Shown: one piece after another, positions 1 through 11,084 of the stretch | Layout: each line of letters opens with the position of its first letter | How positions within the stretch are numbered: position 1 is the first letter of the stretch | DNA from: Cristatella mucedo | Lineage: Eukaryota > Bryozoa > Phylactolaemata > Cristatellidae | Assembly (NCBI GenBank): GCA_009760855.2 | Contig: WPIO01000023.1 | Span: forward strand, 1,243,501 to 1,303,500 | Direction of reading: 5' to 3' | DNA length: 60,000 nucleotides | The notes under the pieces: model-generated | What the model was told of the DNA's origin: nothing | Seen by the model: the letters and a program-made list of their open reading frames with translations, nothing else | Database searches by the model: none | Made by a program: the position numbers and the translations under genes

Positions 1-402
1 CTGCATCGAGGCACCAGCCTTTCGGTGGCCGACCACTGCTGAGCGGTAACCAAGCTTTGCTCGCTCATAGCCCGACAGGTAGCGATGGCTGCCACTGTGC
101 GCTGCTGGTCGGCAAGCCGATTAAGCGCCGGGCAGAAGAGCCAGCCCGGTGCCGGCCGGACATGCTGCTGCTACTGCGCGGCCATTGCCCAAAATTGACT
201 ACTTTGACCCGATTCGCTGTCGAACAGGCCGTCGTCGGCTAAGCGCCGGCGAGGCGTGCAGCGCCCATCTACTGTCGCACCTATCTATGCTAGCCTCTTC
301 CGGCCGGCCCAGCCGTTGAGGAAGCACCCGGCGGCCGGGTCTCGACTAAGTCGGGCACACGGGTGGGAGAGCGGAAGAAGCGAGCGAGCGCGCACGTCGG
401 CT

Positions 403-647
403 CTACTCGCTGGTTACGGTGGCGGCTGCCTCCTTGGTCACATCGAACGGCTCGCCGACGGGCAGCAGGCCGCTCTTGGCAATGACACACTCGACCAGCG
501 GCCGGTCGTGTCGGTCCGTCTTGACGCTCTCGATGGCCCTCACCACGTCCATGCCCTCGAGCACCTTGCCAAAAACGGTGTGGTGTCCGTCCAGCCATTC
601 CGTCTTGACGGTCGAGATGAAGAACTGCGAGCCATTCGTGTCCGGTC
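403..647 (-). CDS. PPIB-like: Cyclophilin terminal exon
   Basis: Acceptor TTTGCTCTGCAG precedes GACCGGACACG. The exon encodes the second half of the isomerase fold: NGSQFFIST, the [12 protein letters not shown] loop and a VIAKSG strand, then TAG at 403-405. It is split in phase 1 from the preceding exon, so the Gly of ANAGPDTNG is rebuilt across the junction. Confidence 0.9.
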
Positions 648-3600
648 CTGCAGAGCAAAGCAGATGGTCGCGTGAGTGCTGCGCATGCAGCTGCCTGGAT
701 GTGCGGTTGGAGAGATCCGAGCTCGGCTGCTAAACGACAACCGACCGGACGTACGGTGCGGATAGCTCGCGTACTCGCCAACGATCCTAGATAGAAGGTT
801 GCTGCTACTTCGGCCGCCCCCGAACCCCGTTATGCACAGACCGCAGTGTGCTAGCTGCAAACAGGTTCGTCAGTGTAGTCGCAGAGTGAGTCTCGACACA
901 TCGACGGTTAGGAAAGGTCGGTTAAAAAATAAATAATACGCAGCAGTTAAAAAATGCCGGTTCAAAGAATTATAATAATAAAACCAATCGGCAGAAGCGC
1001 CCAGCCGAGTTACCCTGCACATCTTACAGGGTCTTACGGCCAGTGGACTTGCTGTAAGAGGCATCGAATTAGCTGTGTTTTGTGAGGCAATATGATTTGG
1101 CCAGGCAGTCCTTCGAACGAGCGCTGGCCAGTAACTTGGCTAATCTGCACGCAGCTCGTGCGAATGATGCATCCCGAGCGGCAGGCAACCAGTTGCTGAG
1201 TGAGAATTAAGCTAGCTAGCATCGTTTGCATCCACGGGGGGGGGGGGGGAGGAGCAACTCGGGGCTCCAATCAGCCGTCCGGATTCCACTGGACTGCCCT
1301 CGTTTGCCCTCGGAAGTTCAGATTAGTAATGGTAATGAGACTAAGTCATCCGGGTGGCGCCCTAGGAAGGAGAGCTTAATCTCCATGTAGACATTTTACG
1401 ACCTGCAGCTAGAGATAGAGTAGAGATAGAGTAAGCCCCCCCCCCCTGCCTCCGACGGCTCCGTCTCTCAGCGACGTCGCGACGACGTTCGCAGGATTCG
1501 CCGCCCAGCAGCTTACGCTGCTGCTACGGGTACGCGAGCACGGAGCTCGGAAGGGAAATGCGCGGCGCTGGCTACTTGCACTCGTGAAAGCAGCGACCCT
1601 CTCTTGCGACTCGACAAAGTCACTGTGGCCCACGTGTCTGAATATCGGCCTGTGCAATCACCCAGCCACAGCTCTCCGATCCCTTCCCATTTTTTTTTTG
1701 TTCTGAACGGCCCACTGAACTCAAGTGAAAAGGCTCGCAGCAGCAGCAGCAGCATCATCAGCGAGCGGCTGCAGCAGCTGATGTCTGCAGCCGAGCCTGC
1801 TGCAGACAGACAGAGCCTCTGCACGATGAGAAGGGCCCTACCTCACCCTCCCAAAGGAACCGAGGGTGACAGTGAGTGATGATGTAGCTCTCCTTCCTTA
1901 TAAACTAGAAAGCTGCTCCTGCCAGACTGGCTCTTCCCGAGATTTCCTTTAGCCGGGTCGGTCAGACGTGCCTGCCTTAGGAGGCAGTGCGTGATAGCGA
2001 GGAATGGGGGCAGATGGGCTGCTGCTGCCGAAGCGCTGCTGCTGGCCATCCCTAGGCCCGACGATTGTGGCTCCGACCAGCAGAGCAAAGCTGTGACCTT
2101 GGACTGAATGGGGACCCATTTTGCCAAAGAAAGTTAGTCCTGGCTAATCCATCCGGACTCCAGTCACGGTTCACAAGGTCCATAAGAATGTTGGGTAACT
2201 TGAATAAGAAGTACATCCCATCTATCACGAATGGCAGGTCAAGCAATAATAGAAGACTGATGAATAAGGGTGCCTAACTTGCTGAATCATTGCAAAAATT
2301 TGGGTCCCCCTAATAAAGCCTTTGAAGTCCATAATCTCAGATAAGCCGTCTAAGGTTTATAACCCTAATAAACCCCTTTGAAGTATGCAGCCTTATCTTT
2401 ATAAAAGAAGACCTAATGGATCCTTTCAAGCACGTCCTTAATGAGCAAGCACTTAGGAAGTGGAGACAAACGCTGGTCTAGGGGATGGTAGTAAGTCTAG
2501 TCAACTCTGACCGTAAGTGAATCTCATGTTTTGGCAAGTTGGACTGGCTGTGTAGTTGGCATAGGTGACGCTCTGCTATGGCCACCGATTGATTAGCCCT
2601 GTGAAATGCTTGAATAATAACAGTAATAACAAAGCATTTTATAGAAGCCTGAGAAAAATAAACTCAGCTGCAAAAAATCTTCTAGTGTGGCGGCAGCTGC
2701 TGTAGCAGCTGCTCCATTCGGATAGTAAGAATTTCCATGATACCAGGAATACTAAAGTTGCCCCAGAATATGAACATTTTTATTGATAGCTCATAAATGC
2801 AGATGTTGTTGGTATGAACGCATGTAGTAAACGTCGTACCACAATTATTCTTACTACCTCACTTATCTGCCTATGCATAGAGGTCTCAAGCCTATGCATA
2901 GAGGTCTCAAGCCTACGCAATGTCTCTTCAGCTATTTCACTCCACAGAGCCTCGATTTTACTGAAAAGAACCACTACAGCTGTTGGCAGAATACCCAGCC
3001 GACAGCCTGTCGATATATTGTCCCATAAACTTTTTATGGAGTTTGCATCAGGCGATTGGCTGGGCCACTGCATCAGCACCATACCGGATTCGTGACAAAA
3101 AGTGCTTTATTGGCCTGTCGGGTGGCAATCCTTTACTGTCCACTGAAAGTGGGGCAATAGCTGGTATGGCTCTTCTATCGCTCTATAAATTAGGCTTTAT
3201 GATAAGACATCCTTTACTTTCTAGGTGACATCCTTGCACCAAAAATGTATGTAACGTTATCCTCTCCTGCTGCCGACTGTGTCATGAATCGAATCAATTT
3301 CTAGATACCCAGCCTGACACATAGGTCAGCTCACTCGTTTGCACCACAGCCTACCTGTCTTTGACCTCATATTGTTCATACAGTCACGCGATCTCGCACC
3401 ACAGGCTCCTAAGCATCTTGCCATCCCACGTTATGCTGACATGGAAACTTTTGGTGATCGAGCGAGCCTTCAGCTCATACACACCGAAAGTCTGGAGCCC
3501 GAATCCGGCAACGGTCACTACATGCAATAACCCTGCATCATTTAAGTATCAGCAAAACAAGCATCTGCTCGGTGCAGCATTCCCTTCGTCCCAGTGAATC

Positions 3601-4259
3601 GGTCTGCTATCAGATGTGATTGCATACCTGTACATGATTACTATGATGCATTACAGTGTACATTACATTACATTACAGTATGATGCAGTACATGATGCAT
3701 GTTACTATCCAGAGGTCTTACTAACCGCTGGCCCTGAGTGTCTTTTTTTTTACCAAGTTTGCGTTAGCATGACTGACTGACTGAGCACGATGACTTTTTT
3801 GTGCTTGCTTGCCATCGTGGATGTAGTTGACCCGTTGGTATTGATTCTCTTGCAGCAAGTTGCAAAGCACCTTGGTGTAGATTAAATTCTCTTTGGTCAC
3901 TATAACAGCATGTCGCTGTCATTATTATCTATCATTAATCTTTCCAGTCATCATGGGCTGCTACTTCCTTGCGAGTCACTTCTTTTACTGCTCTCGTGAC
4001 TCAGCTATACTTCTCAAGTTCTCTTTGTCATCTGAGATGAAGTCTGCTGGCTACTATTTGCCTACCAAAAGCCACTTAGGCTTTTGAGTGCTTTATAGAA
4101 AACTCGCCACCGTAACACCTACTTAGTCACTGTGGCTTTGTGGAGTTGCAGCCGGAGATACATTACATGTACCTGCTTACACTATGCCTGCTGCTTGCAG
4201 AGGTTACCACCATTTGGTAACATTTGGAAATGCTTTATATGCAGCATCTGTAAAGTGCC

Positions 4260-4319
<60 letters not shown>

Positions 4320-7300
4320 GTTTCCTGAGGGCGCTATAAAAATTAATTATTATTATAGCAGTGCAAAAATTGTGGTACAGGTTGATACTATACATGCTAG
4401 AAAAACCAGAAAGGTACTGCTATATTTGAAAATGGTGATGTGCCGCTTGGCATGGTCTGACTTTAGCTCTTTTTGTAGCAAAACCTGTAAGCAGAACTAC
4501 TACAGTCACCCAAGTGGACGCACTCCTTCATAACTCCAGATGTGCCGAGTTCCCAGAAGCGCCGGTGCTCTAGTCTGTGCTTTGGCAAGCCTACACAATG
4601 AAAATCGAGGGATGAGAGGATTTTCTATAAATAAATGACTGCTGAATGCTAATCTTCACTTAATGTTTTTTCGGCAGACGGTTAATCTCTGTTGGGGCAC
4701 TTGGCATAAGTATGAATAACTGCAAATTAAGGGAGGGCCCCTTATAAATCTTCCAAGTCCAGAGCCCTAAGCCCTTTATTATGCTAATAAACCCTCCGAA
4801 GTCTGTAACCAATCCTTATACGTATTAGCAGGCCTAATAAATCCGTCCGAGACCGTTCTCAAAAGAATGAGCTATAGACCTTTGAAAGAGTGTAAGTGCC
4901 GGTCAGGCAGAAACATTTCAAGCTGAGGTCAGCAAGACGACGATAGTTGACGACAGTGCATCCACCCAAGGCCATCGGTCAGTCTTTCCCCCGAATTGGC
5001 ATTCGCATGAAGTGAACTTGTGGCATGCCGAGGTACCGACGAATAATGCTCCCCCCCCCACTCCACTCGGTCCACTCCACCCGGTCCACTCCACCCGGTC
5101 CCCGTTCTGCTAACGGAAGGAGCTAACTCTAGGTGGGAAGCAATAACTCCACATGGGTTTGAAGAGAAGAAGGATTGGTGCTCACATGGGCCAGAAGACA
5201 GGCAGAACGTGACAAAAGCACAGACTCCAAAAAGCAGCGTAACGACGAGGAAAAGCACGCGCTTAAATAGGTGGCATGTAACTATGCGACTGCAGTGACA
5301 GCGGTCGTGGCCTAATGCAGAGATAGTAGCACGGTGGTGAAACAGCAGCAGCACGCCGCGGTGTCGATAGAGGCAGTGGATTGAAGGAATGAGCAGACAC
5401 TCCAGAGGCAAACTAGTGACAAGGAGTTTAACGTCGCTGACTAACAGACGTAGCCGGCTCGAGTTTCTAGCCTCGTATGACCACGTGAGGGCACACGCGG
5501 TTAGAAACGACTGTGGCGTCTGCCTTCGTGAGGCTGCAGAGGCTTCCTCCCAACATATAAAGCCAAGGACAGCCTTAGCAACACCAGCAGCAGGAACAGG
5601 CTAGATTTGCTTAGTTAATAGCCTAATATGATTGGCCGAACGAAAGTGAATGGCAGTCTCTAATTAATGCAAGCGCAAGATGGCTTACCAGACTGGTCAC
5701 CCATATATAATTCCCTTGTATAGTGCCATATGAGAGTTTTATCTCTATTCACGTGCTTTACGTATGCCACAGGGCTCAAGCCCACGACCTCGGTCGTGAA
5801 AGGCAAGCACCTTGGGCCTAGGCAAGAAAGGCAATGGTTACATAACCAACTGCAAATGCCTGGCAAGGTGCTGTGCTTACAAGACAACACGTCGGCCACG
5901 TACCGATTAGAATTTGCTAGCGCAAACCAAGCGAGCACGTGCTTGCCAGAATGGCTAGCCAGGTATTTGCACCACGAGCGTGCATCTTTCACCGTGGCAC
6001 TCTGCCGGCCGACGCGTCCTTTACGCCGCTGCGCCTAGCGCTGCTCCCACAGCAGTCACGGACGACTAGTGTCGCCGCTTGATCCGCTTGAGCCCCCCGC
6101 CGGGCAGACGGACTTGGGCGGTGCATTTGCAACTCTGCTGCCGCAGCGCCGGCGAGAACGCTAATGCGCTAATGCTAGTTAATCGCCATGTGAAGCGGTC
6201 GAGGCACCGAGTGGAGACGGCGCCCAGTGGATCGCTGTAATCCCTCGGGTGGTCACCGGTCCGACGGCGACAGCAGCAGAGCCGATGGAGGCTGCAGCGG
6301 CAGCCGGCCATCGCGTTGGAGCCAGGCTGCATACCTCGGCATGTCCCACGTAAAGCCTGGCCCCGATGCACCACGAAAGCTGAGCTCGACACGTGACCGG
6401 TCGCGGCAAGGGCTTCGACGGCTGCTTTGGCAGATGTACGCTGCTGTACGCGGTGATGCTCTGAGGGGGGTGTGCAAGCGGCGCAGGCGCGCAACCATTG
6501 GCCGCCCACCCCTCCCCAGTAGGAGAGCTGAGCTGACTGCAGCTGCGAGGCCTCCGCGGCGCAGCTGAGAACCGCGCAGAGCAAGCCGCGCGTCGAAAGG
6601 GTGAAGGGCACTGGTTGGGCCAGACGAGCTTCGACCAGAGAGAACCGAGAGGCGCACACCGTCGCCGGCTGCAGTAGAGCCTTCTCTGGACGGCTCTCTT
6701 GGAGCGGCAGCAGCCTCAGAGCAGCACGGAGCAGAGTGCAGTGCAGCTGGCCAGTGCAGCAGACCGGGCAGCTGCAGGGGCGTTGGGCGTGGCCAGCAGA
6801 GCTCAGACGACACGTGGAGCGAGGGAAACAAGCGCTCGGCAGCGTGTGCGTGGGCAGCCTCTCTCCCCTACCGCTGCCAAATGGGCAATGGAGAAACTTT
6901 GGGAAAGGGTGGCGGCAGCCGGACACGACTACTGAAGTAGAATAGCTCAGGTGAACTTTTAGCCTTCCTAGAACTGATGCATCGGCGATGATGCTTTCAT
7001 GAAATCCAAGTGGCCAGTAGAGTAGGGCTTTCAACCTTTTTTCATAATATTAATAATAATGCACTTGATAAAGCGCCCTCAGAGAACTCAATCTCTTTCT
7101 AGGCACTTCACATTTTCTGCAAAGGGAAGCGCGATTGAATGGTGAGCAATATCATGCTTCATAAACATGAATAACATGGTTAGGGGTAACATGCACACGG
7201 TCAGCATTGCAAATGTGGTTAGTTGCAGCATGCACAGTGTCAGCACGCATAAGCACATCAAGAACGAATCACAGGGACCCACTAAATGCTGTCCTAAATA

Positions 7301-10300
7301 GGTGTTTTTAAGTTCCTTTTAAATGTTGTCAAGTCAGGGGATATTCTGACGCAAGTCGGGAGGGAGTTCCAGACTTTGGGAGCATACGAACTAAATGCAC
7401 GGTCTCCAAAGGATTTGAGGTTTGTACGAGGTATTGGTAAACTGTTGGATTCCGAAAAGCAGGTGGTACGATGGTGGGGGAGTCCATCTGAGAGATGGGC
7501 TGGAGCCAAAGAATAAAGTGACCTAAAAGTGAGCGACGAAACCTTGAAGTCAACCCGTTGCTTGACTGGTAGCCAGTGTAGGTCGGCGAGAAGTGGTGTG
7601 ATGTGGCAACTGCGACACTCTGTATCAGCGCACCAGTATCTTTGAGAGCATCCGAACCCACCAAAACCGGCCATCCAAAACAGACGCAAGGCATGCCACC
7701 ACCATCTTAATTTTAGCTGATGAGACAGGCGCTGGCCGGGGGCGAAGGGGGCAGCCAGGCAAGGCTCCCAGGCGGCCGAGGAACGGCGGTCAGTTAAGGA
7801 AGTGGACGCACGAATGAAACGCACAATGAACGAACACACAAAGGCCTTGGATCAGTACGCGGTTTTGCTTCTTCAAGGCCTAGCACTAGATACCGGGATC
7901 AGATACAAAGTTTCTCAGCGTTAGGATGGGAGAGATGGTAGACAGATTAAAATGAGATCAGCAAATCGGATTGCCTAGCCCGCTTTATTGGAACAAAAGA
8001 TCAAAGCACGAGAAAACTGAGCACTGTTGAGGTAGCATTTCCAAATCAAGGTCAATCTAGGCAATAGTCCTATCGAATCATCTAGCCATGCGATGCATTG
8101 GTAGCATAATCGCCAATGGCGGATGTTAAACAAGTCAAAAGCGTTTCAGTGACGAGCAACGTGATATGCCTGCCAGCCAGGACAGGTTACTCAGCTCCTG
8201 TCCTGATACAGGTACGTCGATTTACAGTCTACTACTAGATTAAAGCGATCTATGAGCATCCTCTTTTGGCAAGTAAAACACATACCCATCAACTGTGTAC
8301 TGCAGACAAACCTGCACAACAGCTCGACCCCTCGGCCGACAAAACACAGTAGGCAAAATATATGCACCGGGTCAGTAAACAAGAACTCACTCGAAATGAT
8401 TGCCGTCAAGAGATGGGCAAGGCTCAAATCACGAGTCCGGAGAAATTAAGCAGACGAAACTCACATGAAGGTGTCGGCAGCAATGTTGCACGGACAAGTT
8501 GTGTGATCCCACCCACCATCACTGTCTGCAGCGGTGGAGCCAGGTTTACCATCTGGGGGGGGGGCAAGAACAGCAAAACTGTGTGGCTTAGCTGATTTAA
8601 CAGGCTCACTTATGTAGTGGCAGGAGAGCCTTTGCGGCTATCATCACTGCTTGCAGCAGGCAATAAAGGATCATCCAGTGCAGGACTCGAACCCAAGACC
8701 TGGATCGCGAGGAGCAAGCACCGCACTTCCCGGGCTAAGGGAAGCCAGACCAGCAAGATTTTCACGTAGGCGGGGCCAGACCCATGATTGATGAAAACGC
8801 ATAGCGTTCATCCGACATGAACTCGGCGGTTGCTCATGGAGTGGAATTAAAGCACACTTTCTTCGTTGATGAGGGTTGCAGGTGTGGGAACAGGGCAGCT
8901 GTAGGGAAGGGGCAACGCCCCCTACTCCCTGGCTCTGCTACTGCCGACTGTCTGCATGGTTGGCTGGAATAAAAAAAAAACTATCTGCAGCAGAAATTAT
9001 TTGGAGTGCCAGCTACATTAAGTGACATTTTGCAAACCCAAAAGCTTTTATGCAATGTAGGTCTTCCAGCAAGACCATCCATTCTCAAGAGTTGGTGGAG
9101 TTAGTTGATCATGATGACTAACATACGTTTATACGTTGCACGAGCTCCTTTCTTTCCTGCCGTTTCTTGTTTTGTCTTGAAAAAGGCATTACACGTTTAG
9201 ACTTGGGAAATGGGCACTTGACATCCGGCTGAGGCTGTAGACAAAAGCTTCCAATAGAAATCCCGGGATTTCTTCCAGCTGCACGAGCACTGTTGCAAGG
9301 TTTCCAAGCAGTGCCGTGGCTGCACTCGCAATGCATGGCACCAGCTGACTGGTGGAAGACCAGTGAAAGCAATGCTACTTATTTTCCAATGATCGCCAGA
9401 CGATCTGCTCTCTTACTGCATCCTATGATGCTTTATGCAGCTGACCCTCAGGATTGACAACAGTCAAGATTGACCGAAACCTCCAAAAGGAATGATCGAG
9501 CTAGCATGATGATCTTTTTCATGGTCGCCACAATCTGGAAGGAATCATGATCCAATGCATACAAAAGAAAGCTGGATGCACGAGAGAGTACCCAACTATC
9601 TTACTGTGCTCTGAAAGCAGCCAGTGATACAGTGCCAGCAGTAGCCAGTAGCTTGCCAGCTTCTACCTCAGACCAGTGTGCCTTGACGTTGGTTATCTGC
9701 AGGCCATAGATCTCACCGGATTTACTAGTGCATCATTGCCTGATTGGCTTAGAGCAGCCAAGTAGAGAGCAGCCAAGAGCAGGCTTGGACTTCTAGAGTG
9801 AGTGCCGTTGAAACATTTCGAGCAGTGTGAAACCTGCATTCATTTTTTTTATCAATGCAGCCTGCATTCCGAATTCAGGCTGCATTGATCAAGCAAACAT
9901 CTGTTACGGTAAACAGTCACTTCCAGCGGGCCACCTATCTACGGTCTGTCCTTTCACCCAGAACCTCCGGCTACCCGATGGCCGGTCAGTGAGCAAAGCA
10001 CGGCCCCAAGGCTGGCACCTCCCCGAGTCACGGTCGCAGATAGAGGCTCAAGCGCAGCTTCGGCAGCTCCTCGCAGGTGAACGAACGCCAGCCGACGAAC
10101 GAACCTGCATTGGCCATGCTGACCCAGCCGGCTCCGTAGTGGTTCAGTATGAAGTTCTCGTCCTTGAAGTATTGACCATAGATGCTCTTGCTGCCGGAGC
10201 CATCGCCGGTGAAGTCGCCACCTGACCGGGGACAAGAGCGAGGCGTTAGTGGCGAGGACTGTCCCTGCTCGGCACACGCCCTCGCTCGCGAGATCTGCCG

Positions 10301-10511
10301 GCCTCTTACCTTGGATCATGAACTCGTTGATGACGCGATGAAACCGGTTGCCAGCATAGCCGAAGCCATGGGTGCCTTCGGCGAGCGCGGCAAAGTTGTC
10401 GACGGTGAGAGGCGCCGTTTGGCCAAAAAGACCGATGACAATGCGGCCAGCCGGCTGGTTGTCGATGGTTATATCAAAATAGACCTTCTTGGTAACGGTA
10501 GTGTCGCCAGC
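403..10511 (-). CDS. PPIB-like: Cyclophilin B-like peptidyl-prolyl cis-trans isomerase, 5' end missing (3 exons)
   Basis: Peptidyl-prolyl cis-trans isomerase that speeds proline isomerisation during folding, probably in the ER as for cyclophilin B. The coding exons on the minus strand are 10511-10310, 10221-10105 and 647-403, joined in phases 1 and 1, giving 187 residues plus stop. The fold is continuous: a VYFDITI start, FHRVI with the catalytic Arg, FMIQGGDF, GSQFF, and the [12 protein letters not shown] segment carrying the drug-binding Trp and active-site His. All usual active-site residues are present. The ending resembles cyclophilin B (..GEPFDVTKE..) with a short Ala/Thr/Ser tail in place of an ER retention signal. 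The first exon here begins after a good acceptor (CTCTCTCTGCTTCAG), so the signal-peptide exon lies further upstream and was not found. The intron before the last exon is 9457 bp. That the last exon belongs to the same gene is inferred from matching phase and seamless family sequence. No AATAAA was seen on the minus strand between position 402 and the window edge. Confidence 0.88.
649..2779. other. Intron sequence, no gene seen
   Basis: This is the 3' part of the long cyclophilin intron. It holds a G-run near 1238, a C-run near 1435 and a (CAG/CAT)n patch near 1738-1760. Around 2285-2400 is a degenerate repeat built on a CTAATAAACCCCTTTGAAGT-like unit. The open frames here lack family features and have ordinary composition. 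Confidence 0.4.
2780..3090 (-). pseudogene. Tc1/mariner transposase C-terminal remnant
   Basis: The minus-strand frame contains [20 protein letters not shown]. This is the Tc1-family signature around the third catalytic acidic residue (typically WPAQSPDLNPIENLWD), followed by the usual ..LW.EI..ET...L..SM.R region. Only about 100 codons remain, without the DNA-binding half or recognisable terminal inverted repeats. A 21-bp unit around 2873-2915 is duplicated and repeats the residues LETSMHR. It lies inside the cyclophilin intron on the gene's sense strand. This is a dead fragment. Confidence 0.7.
3339..3600 (+). mobile_element. Degenerate LINE ORF2 C-terminal fragment
   Basis: Broken frames read [20 protein letters not shown] and a KVW-like segment. 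This matches the LINE C-terminus seen intact elsewhere in the window ([20 protein letters not shown], near 35395). It is old and diverged. Confidence 0.6.
3880..4350 (+). mobile_element. LINE 3' end with an expanded AG run in its tail
   Basis: The sequence shares blocks with the copy at 11085-11500, including GACTTTGTGGAGTTACAGACGG-like and TGAGATGAAGTCTGCTGGCTAC-like stretches. It then runs into the LINE tail (GTAAAGTGCCTAG...GAGGGCGCTATAAAAATTAATTATTATTATA). The AG run sits inside that tail. Confidence 0.6.
4261..4315 (+). repeat. (AG)n microsatellite, 55 bp
   Basis: An uninterrupted AG dinucleotide run inside a LINE/SINE-type tail, at the place where other copies read GAAAGAGATTAAGTT. Confidence 0.98.
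4351..5739. other. Intron sequence, no gene seen
   Basis: Around 4730-4850 is a second copy of the CTAATAAACCCTCCGAAGTCTGTAACC-type degenerate repeat found near 2285-2400. Near 5060-5100 a 15-bp CCACTCC(A)CCCGGT unit is tandemly repeated. No convincing exon was seen on either strand. Confidence 0.4.
5740..5830 (-). repeat. Possible tRNA-derived SINE fragment
   Basis: The plus strand reads TATGCCACAGGGCTCAAGCCCACGACCTCGGTCGTG. This matches the B-box part of SINE family A in reverse orientation; the tail and A box are not clear. Confidence 0.45.
5960..6950. other. GC- and CpG-rich island within the cyclophilin intron
   Basis: The base composition shifts to GC-rich, with many CpG and CAGCTGC motifs. 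Three frames are open at once: minus 6066-7034, minus 6253-6831 and plus 6227-6568. The translations are Arg/Ala/Ser-rich with no domain I recognise. Simultaneous openness suggests composition rather than coding. A CpG-rich promoter or first exon of an unseen gene is possible. Confidence 0.35.
7045..7622 (-). mobile_element. 5'-truncated CR1/L2-type LINE 3' end
   Basis: On the minus strand it reads [20 protein letters not shown] and then [20 protein letters not shown]. An untranslated region and a tail (TGAAGTGCCTAGAAAGAGATTGAGTTCTCTGAGGGCGCTTTATCAAGTGCATTATTATTA) follow. The copy is decayed by indels and lies inside the cyclophilin intron in the gene's sense orientation. Confidence 0.85.
7623..8617. 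other. Intron sequence, no gene seen
   Basis: Unique-looking sequence of mixed composition with a short G-run near 8558. No exon, RNA gene or complete repeat was recognised. Confidence 0.4.
8618..8750 (-). mobile_element. SINE family B copy
   Basis: This reverse-oriented tRNA-derived SINE shows the GGCTATCATCACTGCTTGCAGC inverted stem, a B box read on the plus strand as GGACTCGAACC, and the gene-like GGCTAAGGGAAG end. The same order is seen in the other family B copies. Confidence 0.65.
9851..9889. repeat. Perfect 14-bp inverted repeat (hairpin)
   Basis: ATCAATGCAGCCTG at 9851-9864 and its exact reverse complement at 9876-9889 flank an 11-nt loop. A run of T (9842-9850) precedes it. It lies 215 bp downstream of the middle cyclophilin exon, inside the long intron. 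Confidence 0.85.
10105..10221 (-). CDS. PPIB-like: Cyclophilin middle exon
   Basis: This 117-bp exon has acceptor CCCCGGTCAG and a weaker donor GTTCGT. It encodes [16 protein letters not shown] through GWVSMANAG. Both joins are in phase 1 and match the cyclophilin family order. Confidence 0.9.
10310..10511 (-). CDS. PPIB-like: Cyclophilin exon encoding the N-terminal part of the isomerase domain
   Basis: This 202-bp exon has a strong polypyrimidine acceptor and donor GTAAGA. It encodes [38 protein letters not shown] and FMIQG. An open frame continues a few codons upstream to an ATG at 10542-10544, but those codons overlap the polypyrimidine tract. I take that ATG as chance, because the mature domain of secretory cyclophilins is preceded by a separate signal exon. 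Confidence 0.9.
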
Positions 10512-10562
10512 CTGAAGCAGAGAGAGTGTGCGCCCGAGCGTCATTGAGCAGCCGTGCGTGCA

Positions 10563-10727
10563 TGGATCTTGGCCTAGGGCTACGGTGCTTGCAGTTCGTG
10601 ACCCAGATCTTGGGTTTGAGTACCGCAGCAGCAGGTGATTCCGTATTGCCTACAAGCCGGAATGTTAGTCGCCGAGGCTCTTCTGCCGCTATATATTCAC
10701 GAGGCTGTCGAATCAGCTGACCTTTAC
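10563..10727 (+). mobile_element. SINE family B copy
   Basis: It contains a GGGTTTGAGTACC B-box-like segment, a central stem and the family tail GAGGCTCTTCTGCCGCTATATATTCACGAGGCTGTCGAATCAGC. It lies just upstream of the first visible cyclophilin exon, on the opposite strand. Confidence 0.6.
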
Positions 10728-10858
10728 ATTTTACTTCAGGAGCTTTGCAGGAACTCTGTTCAAAGAGGACGCACAGCATGCACGAGCACACAGAAGCACG
10801 AGGGACGCCGGGAAACCGAGCAGAGCGCACGAAGCGTTGCTTAGTCTGGATGAGTTTT

Positions 10859-10860
<2 letters not shown>

Positions 10861-10919
<59 letters not shown>
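10861..10919 (+). repeat. (AG)n microsatellite, 59 bp
   Basis: Uninterrupted AG run. It reads as (CT)n in the cyclophilin sense strand. Confidence 0.98.
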
Positions 10920-10922
<3 letters not shown>

Positions 10923-11084
10923 CACGTCGGACAACGTGTGCGTTTGTTGTCTCTCAATACGAATGCAATAGCAGCAGTCGGCCATCAGTCGTGGCCAACA
11001 GCACGGCACACGGCTGAGAGAGGCTGGCAGCAGCTAACTAACGTGCCAGTGTCTACGAAATTCTCACGTGGAAGCAAAAAGTGC

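Noticed and set aside
290-781. Minus frames of 163 and 106 codons around the cyclophilin last exon
   Set aside because: They are in other frames or run past the acceptor at 648. The correct frame is the one giving GSQFFIST and [12 protein letters not shown].
6066-7034. 322-codon minus frame in the GC-rich island
   Set aside because: Two other frames are open over the same bases. The translation has no recognisable domain, and its last part runs into ordinary AT-rich intron.
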